Under the pieces are notes generated by a model. The model worked only from the letters and a program-made list of their open reading frames with translations. It did not search any database and was not told where the DNA came from. A program made the translations under genes and the position numbers. From UBA5066 sp046331465 (lineage in GTDB: Bacteria; Acidobacteriota; Thermoanaerobaculia; UBA5066), in the NCBI GenBank assembly GCA_046331465.1, contig JAXLQV010000003.1:1054001-1118000 (forward strand): a DNA stretch of 64,000 nt, given 5' to 3'. This document shows, one piece after another, positions 59,428 to 64,000 of this stretch. How positions within the stretch are numbered: position 1 is the stretch's first letter; every line of letters begins with the position of its first letter.

Positions 59428-60360
59428 CTACTCGGCGAGCGCGCGGCGGAGCGTCGCGCGGAAGAGGCGCGGCGCCTCGAGGGGCGCGTCGTGTCCCGTC
59501 CCCCGGATGACGAAGAGCCGTCCCCCGGGCACGAGCGCGGCGGCGTCGCGGGTCGCCGCGAGCGGGCAGATCCCGTCCTCGCTCCCGTGGATGAAGACGG
59601 TCCCGGCCGGAAGCTCTGCGGCCCGCGCGAGGAGCGCCTGCCGCTCGCCGAGCGCGGCGAGCGTCGCGACGACGTTCTCCTTCCGGTACTGCCGGCCGAA
59701 CGCGTCGAGGAGGAAGCCCGCGGCGGGGAGCGGCTTCCGGAAGAAGAGGAGGTCGTAGAGCCGTCGCTCCCCTTCGCGGCTCCCGGGGGAGAGCCCGCGG
59801 CGGAGCTCCTCCTGCGCGGCGAGGTCGATCTTCGCGAACCCGGCGGCGTCGACGAGGACGAGGCGCCTCACGCGGTGCGGCTCCGCGAGCGCGAAGGCCC
59901 CGGCCGTCCAGCCGCCGAGAGAGTGGCCGACGAGGTCGACCTTCGTCACGCGGAGCGCGTCGAGGAGCGCCGACACCGCGGCGACGCGCCCGGGGACGCC
60001 CCAGCCGTACTCCGGCCGCGGCGGCGCGCTCCGTCCCGAACCCGGCGCGTCGGGGACGACGACCGTCCGCCCCGCGCGCGCGAGGTCGATCGCGGTCTCG
60101 GCCCAGTAGTGCGAGGCGGCGCCGAGGCCGTGCAGGAGGACGACCGGGACCTCGGCCGACCGCGGCCCGAGCTCCCAGGCGTGGAGGCGGATGCCCCCCG
60201 GGCCGGGGAGCGTCGCCGAGAGAGCCCCGGCGGAACGGAAACGGAGCGCGCCCGCCGTCTCGACGAGGCCGATCGGGTCGGCGAAGAAGGCGCCCGCGCC
60301 GAGGGACGCGGCGAGAAGGAGCGCGAGCCCGAGGGGCGGCAACGCCCGGCGTGCCCTCAT
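59428..60360 (-). CDS. Alpha/beta hydrolase, membrane-anchored or secreted
   Basis: The 310-residue protein has an N-terminal hydrophobic segment (LPPLGLALLLAASLGAGAFF), then an alpha/beta hydrolase core: oxyanion HG in VVLLHGLGAASHYWAE, nucleophile LVGHSLGGWTAGA, acid in FIHGSEDGICPLAAT and histidine in IRGTGHDAPLEAP. The triad is complete. Substrate cannot be read from sequence. It follows the E1 gene by 57 bases on the same strand. Confidence 0.85.
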   Translation of the reverse strand: MRARRALPPLGLALLLAASLGAGAFFADPIGLVETAGALRFRSAGALSATLPGPGGIRLHAWELGPRSAEVPVVLLHGLGAASHYWAETAIDLARAGRTVVVPDAPGSGRSAPPRPEYGWGVPGRVAAVSALLDALRVTKVDLVGHSLGGWTAGAFALAEPHRVRRLVLVDAAGFAKIDLAAQEELRRGLSPGSREGERRLYDLLFFRKPLPAAGFLLDAFGRQYRKENVVATLAALGERQALLARAAELPAGTVFIHGSEDGICPLAATRDAAALVPGGRLFVIRGTGHDAPLEAPRLFRATLRRALAE

Positions 60361-60417
60361 GCGGCCGTCGCGGGGCGCGGCGTTCGCCGCGCGGAAGGCG
60401 CGGGGCGCATGGCCGTC

Positions 60418-62553
60418 TCAGTACGCGAGGAGGTCCCGCAGCGCGCGCTCGATGTCGTCGCTCTGCGGGAGGGTCGCGTCCTCCAGCTGCGGCGCGTAGC
60501 CGCAGAAGACGTCCTTCGCGCCGACCCGCCGGACGGGCGCGTCGAGCCGCTCGAAGAGCTCGTCGGAGGCGCGGGCCGCGACCTCCGCCCCGAAGCCGTG
60601 CGTCTGCCAGTCCTCGTGGACGACGAGGAGCCGGCTCGTCCGCTTCACGCTCTCGGCGATCGCGCCGAAGTCGTACGGGGCGAGCGTGCGCAGGTCGATC
60701 ACCTCGACCTCCTTCCCCGAGTCCTCGGCGATCTTCCGCGCCGCGACGACGCTCCGGAAGACGGTCGCGCCGTAGGTGACGAGCGTCGCGTCCTTCCCGG
60801 GCCGGACGGTCTTCGCCTTCCCGAACGGGACCGTGTAGTCGGGACCGGGGTTCGCGCCCTTGTTGTGCGTCTGGCGGTAGAGGTGCTTGTGCTCGAGGAA
60901 GAGGACCGGGTCGTCGCAGCGGATCGCGGTCCGGAGGAGGCCGTTGGCGTCGAGCGCGTTCGAGGGGTAGACGACGCGCAGGCCGGGGACGTGCGCGAAC
61001 GCGACCTCCCCCGACTGCGAGTGGTACGGCCCGCCGCCGGTCAGGTAGCCGCCGATGGCGACGCGGACGACGACGGGGCACTTCCACGTCCCGCCCGAGC
61101 GCCAGCGGACCGTCGCGAGCTCGTCGCGGAGCTGCTGCATCGCGGGCCAGATGTAGTCGAAGAACTGGATCTCGACGACCGGCTTCAGGCCGCGCGCGGC
61201 CCAGCCGATCGCGGTGCCGACGATCGTCGCCTCGGCGAGGGGGGCGTTCCAGACGCGCTCGCCGCCGTAGGCCTTCTGCAGGCCCGCGGTCACCTTGAAG
61301 ACGCCCCCCTTCCCCTTGCACTCGGCGAGGACCTCGGCGCGCGTCGCGTCGGCGACGTCCTCGCCGAAGACGACGATCCGGCCGTCGCGGCGCATCTCGT
61401 CCTTCAGGGCGGCGTTGATCAGGTCGACCATCGTCGTGGGGTTCCCGGAGAACGCCGGAGAGGACTCCGTGTCGAACGCCGCGGACGTCGGGTCGACGTC
61501 GGGGGAGAAGACGTGGGCGAGGAGCTCGTCGGCCCCGGGCTGGGGGCTCGCGATCGCCGCGTCCGTGGCGGCCGCGATCTCGGCGTCGACCTCCGCCTTC
61601 AGGGCGGCGAGCCGCACGGCGTCGAGGATCCCGTTCGAGAGGAGGAACGCCTCCATCCGGGCGAGCGGGTCGAGCTCGGCGTCCTTCTTCCGCTCCTCCG
61701 CCGTCCGGTAGAGCCGGTCGTCGTCGGAGAGGGAGTGCGAGTAGGGGCGGACGACGTGGGCGTGGACGAGGGCGGGTCCCTTCCGCTCGCGGCAGTAGGC
61801 GAACGCCCAGCGGAGCGCATCGTACGCGGCGAGGAAGTCGCACCCGTCGACCTCGGCGAGGAAGAGGCCCGGAAAGCCCCTCACGACCTTCGAGATCGAG
61901 CCGCCAGGCGTGTTCACCTCGACCGGGGTCGAGATCGCGAAGCCGTTGTCCTCGACGAGGAAGAGGACGGGGAGCTTCCGGGTGCAGGCGACGTTCAGCG
62001 CCTCCCAGAACTCCCCCTCCGAGGTGGACCCGTCGCCGATCGTGACGACCGAGACCTCGTCCTTCGCGAAGCCGGAGGTGGCGGCGAGGAACCCGCGCGA
62101 CTCCGGGCGGGCGAGGTACCGCCCCGCCTCCGCGACTCCGACGCCCGGAAGGCACTCGGAGGCGGTGGGAGAGGAGGTCGTGAAGACGTTGAGGCGCCGC
62201 GAGCCCCAGTGGGAGGGCATCTGGCGCCCGGCCGAGGCCTCGCCCGCCTTCGCCCCGACCGCGGAGAGGAGCATCTCGAGGGGCGTGACGCCGAGGCCGA
62301 GGCAGAGGGCGCGGTCGCGGTAGTACGGGAAGAGCCAGTCGACCCCGGGCTTCATCAGGCACGCCGCGGCGACCTGCACCGCCTCGTGCCCGGCGCCGCT
62401 GATCTGGAAGTAGATCCGGTTCTGCCGCTTGAGCTGGATCTCCCGGTCGTCGAGGCGCCGGGAGGTGAAGGCGATCCGGTACGCCCGGACGAGGTCGTCC
62501 GGGGAGAGGCCGTGGAACGGCGCCTGGAGCGGGGTGGAGACTTCGGTCGCCAT
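60418..62553 (-). CDS. Fused alpha-beta 2-oxoacid dehydrogenase E1 component
   Basis: The 711-residue thiamine-diphosphate enzyme joins the E1 alpha part (residues of about 1-345: ISGAGHEAVQVAAACLM, TPP motif GDGSTSEGEFWEALNVA, DNGFAISTPVEV) and the E1 beta part (about 365-711: FGEDVADATRAEVLAECKGK, NAPLAEATIVGTAIGWA, EVIDLRTLAPYDFGAI). Fusion and motifs fit branched-chain 2-oxoacid or acetoin/pyruvate dehydrogenases; substrate is uncertain. E2 and E3 are not in the window. The ATG at 62553 is preferred to 62559 because the GAGG abuts the latter. Confidence 0.9.
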   Translation of the reverse strand: MATEVSTPLQAPFHGLSPDDLVRAYRIAFTSRRLDDREIQLKRQNRIYFQISGAGHEAVQVAAACLMKPGVDWLFPYYRDRALCLGLGVTPLEMLLSAVGAKAGEASAGRQMPSHWGSRRLNVFTTSSPTASECLPGVGVAEAGRYLARPESRGFLAATSGFAKDEVSVVTIGDGSTSEGEFWEALNVACTRKLPVLFLVEDNGFAISTPVEVNTPGGSISKVVRGFPGLFLAEVDGCDFLAAYDALRWAFAYCRERKGPALVHAHVVRPYSHSLSDDDRLYRTAEERKKDAELDPLARMEAFLLSNGILDAVRLAALKAEVDAEIAAATDAAIASPQPGADELLAHVFSPDVDPTSAAFDTESSPAFSGNPTTMVDLINAALKDEMRRDGRIVVFGEDVADATRAEVLAECKGKGGVFKVTAGLQKAYGGERVWNAPLAEATIVGTAIGWAARGLKPVVEIQFFDYIWPAMQQLRDELATVRWRSGGTWKCPVVVRVAIGGYLTGGGPYHSQSGEVAFAHVPGLRVVYPSNALDANGLLRTAIRCDDPVLFLEHKHLYRQTHNKGANPGPDYTVPFGKAKTVRPGKDATLVTYGATVFRSVVAARKIAEDSGKEVEVIDLRTLAPYDFGAIAESVKRTSRLLVVHEDWQTHGFGAEVAARASDELFERLDAPVRRVGAKDVFCGYAPQLEDATLPQSDDIERALRDLLAY

Positions 62554-62645
62554 CGTCATCCTCGGGTCGGGACTGGGCGCGGGGCGGACGCCCCGGACGG
62601 GAGCGGAGGTTAGCAGAGGGGCCCGCCCCGGCCCCCGGCGGGGGA

Positions 62646-64000
62646 TCAGGAGGCGGCGGTCAGGCCGAGCGCGCGGATGCGCCGGTAGAGCGTCGAGCGG
62701 GCGACCTTGAGTCGGTCCGCGGCGGCGCGGACGTTCCCGTTCGAGGCGTCGAGGGCCTCCTGGATCGCGGCCCGCTCGTGGTCCTCCATCGTGACGAGGC
62801 GCGGCGAGGCGTCGACCGCCGGCTTCGGCGGGGTCGCCGGAGAGGGGGGCGGGGCCTCGGATCGAGCCGGGTAGGGGCGCGGGAGGTAGCGCGGGACGCG
62901 GTCGGGGGAAAGGTCGGGGAAGTCGGCCGTCGTCAGGAACGGCCCCCGCGCCGAGACGACGGCGCGGAAGACGGCGTTCTGCAGCTCGCGGACGTTCCCG
63001 GGCCAGTCGTACGCCTCGAGGGCGACGAGCGCCTCCGGGGTGATCCCCTCGACGGGCCGCCCGGTGCCGGCGCGGAAGACGCGGATGAAGTGGTGGACGA
63101 GGAGCGGGATGTCGTCCGTCCGCTCCCGGAGCGGCGGGAGCCGGAGCGGGTAGACGACGACGCGGTAGTAGAGGTCCTCGCGGAACCGCCCTTCCCGGAC
63201 GGCGGCGGTCAGGTCGCGCTGCGTCGCCGAGATGAGGCGGGCGTTGTACGGGACGCTCTCGCTCCCGCCGACGCGGACGAGGGTCTTCTCCTGGATCACG
63301 CGGAGGAGGCGCGCCTGGGTCGGGTGCGCCATCTCCCCGAGCTCGTCGAGGAAGAGGGTCCCGCCGTCGGCCTGCTCGAGCTTTCCCTTGTGGCGGGCGG
63401 CGGCCCCCGTGAAGGCTCCCTTCTCGTGTCCGAAGAGCTCGCTCTCGATGAGGGTCTCGGGGATCGCCGCGCAGTTGATGTCGACGAACGGCCCCTTGCC
63501 ACGCGGCCCGTTCTCGTGCAGCCAGCGGGCGACGAGCTCCTTGCCGGTCCCGGTCTCGCCGAGGAGGCAGACGGCGATGTCCGTCTCGACGACCCTCTCC
63601 ATCTCCGAGAAGAGCGCCTTCATCGCCGCGCTCTCCCCGACGAGCGTCCGGCCGAAGGCCTCCTGCCTCACGCGCTTGCGGAGGTCCCGGTTCTCGTCGA
63701 GGAGGGCGCGCCGCTCGGCGGCGTGCTTCAGGGCGGTGCGGAGCCGCTCCGGCGTGATCGGCTTGACGAGGAAGTCGTAGGCGCCCCCCTTCATCGCCCG
63801 GACGGCCGTCTCGACGTCCTCCATCGCCGTCATGACGATGACCGGGAGGAGGAGCCCCTCGTCGCGGAGGCGCTCGAGGAACTCGAGGCCGCTCTCCCCG
63901 TCGAGGAGGACGTCGAGGAGGAGCGCGACGGGCTCCGGCTCCTGGGCGAGGAAGACCCGGGCCTCCTTCGTGGTCCGGGCCTCCGAGACCGTCCAGCCGT
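62646..64000 (-). CDS. NtrC-family sigma-54-dependent response regulator (5' end beyond window)
   Basis: At least 451 residues are present; the start lies outside the window. A receiver domain is visible at the N-terminal side (phosphorylatable Asp in VALLLDVLLDGESGLEFL, then PVIVMTAMEDVETA and FLVKPITPERL). The AAA+ domain follows: Walker A LLGETGTGKELVARWL, sigma-54 contact ELFGHEKGAFTGAAAR, Walker B GGTLFLDELGEM, and REDLYYRVVVYPLRLPPLRER. The C-terminal Fis-type helix-turn-helix is NVRAAADRLKVARSTLYRRI. A cognate histidine kinase is presumably further right. Confidence 0.95.
   Translation of the reverse strand, partial: GWTVSEARTTKEARVFLAQEPEPVALLLDVLLDGESGLEFLERLRDEGLLLPVIVMTAMEDVETAVRAMKGGAYDFLVKPITPERLRTALKHAAERRALLDENRDLRKRVRQEAFGRTLVGESAAMKALFSEMERVVETDIAVCLLGETGTGKELVARWLHENGPRGKGPFVDINCAAIPETLIESELFGHEKGAFTGAAARHKGKLEQADGGTLFLDELGEMAHPTQARLLRVIQEKTLVRVGGSESVPYNARLISATQRDLTAAVREGRFREDLYYRVVVYPLRLPPLRERTDDIPLLVHHFIRVFRAGTGRPVEGITPEALVALEAYDWPGNVRELQNAVFRAVVSARGPFLTTADFPDLSPDRVPRYLPRPYPARSEAPPPSPATPPKPAVDASPRLVTMEDHERAAIQEALDASNGNVRAAADRLKVARSTLYRRIRALGLTAAS

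Noticed and set aside
58033..62613. A 1526-codon open frame on the plus strand across the glycosyltransferase, hydrolase and E1 genes
   Set aside because: It overlaps three clear genes in other frames and translates into repetitive Arg/Ser/Pro and Glu/Val/Asp strings; no start signal or domain.

Overview
The window is a gene-dense, very GC-rich stretch of a bacterial chromosome around the replication-origin gene cluster. Coding density is high, gene starts commonly overlap the previous stop as GTGA or ATGA, and no gap exceeds about 260 bases. No phage, insertion sequence, CRISPR array or other mobile element is visible. An outer-membrane beta-barrel fusion at the left edge implies a diderm cell. 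A complete bacillithiol operon, PdxST-type vitamin B6 synthesis, a ParABS-bactofilin cluster and GC-rich codon use together suggest a member of Acidobacteriota; that assignment is inference, because no rRNA gene is present.

Layout. 0-9.2 kb: a secreted metalloprotease/beta-propeller/barrel protein, a metallo-beta-lactamase-fold phosphodiesterase-like protein with a CRP-like site upstream, palindromic intergenic repeats, the pdxR-pdxS-pdxT-X operon with a GntR-type operator, a DUF507 protein and a transaldolase-like protein lacking the catalytic lysine. 9.2-18.1 kb (minus strand): gyrA, gyrB, recF, dnaN, dnaA. 18.4-26.9 kb (plus strand, divergent): rpmH, rnpA, yidD, yidC, mnmE, mnmG, rsmG, parA, parB, bactofilin. 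This is the ancestral dnaA/rpmH origin arrangement. The dnaN-dnaA spacer carries an AT-rich patch, three TAG trinucleotides, a GC-rich block and TGTGC repeats, an order resembling a bacterial basal unwinding system. A parS palindrome lies over the rsmG/parA junction.

26.9-34 kb: a cysteine-cluster protein, then an ATP synthase operon (b', b, delta, alpha, gamma, beta, epsilon) without subunits a and c. 34-43 kb: a YfhO-like membrane protein, a methyltransferase-bshC-bshB1-bshA operon, an adenosine-deaminase-like enzyme, an RDD membrane protein and a DUF4097 repeat protein. 43-48 kb: tRNA-Leu(GAG), secG, tpiA and pgk on the minus strand; mtnA and tsaD on the plus strand. 48-53 kb: lepA, lepB, a DUF4845-like protein, an S4-domain protein, an ArsA-type ATPase with a C-terminal HSP20-like domain, and an unknown partner. 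53-56 kb: pyrK-pyrD-pyrF. 56-64 kb: a membrane-anchored, apparently metal-site-deficient alkaline-phosphatase-fold protein with a GT-C glycosyltransferase; an alpha/beta hydrolase; a fused 2-oxoacid dehydrogenase E1; and an NtrC-type regulator cut by the window end.

Two promoter styles appear. rpmH and the ATP synthase operon have recognisable -35/-10 pairs. Several other first genes (the phosphodiesterase-like gene, the YfhO-like gene, mtnA, the deaminase and the methyltransferase) have a TANNNT hexamer only 6-8 bases before a GTG, TTG or GTG-ATG start and no Shine-Dalgarno sequence, which suggests leaderless transcripts. All function calls were made by reading the sequence; no database search was run.
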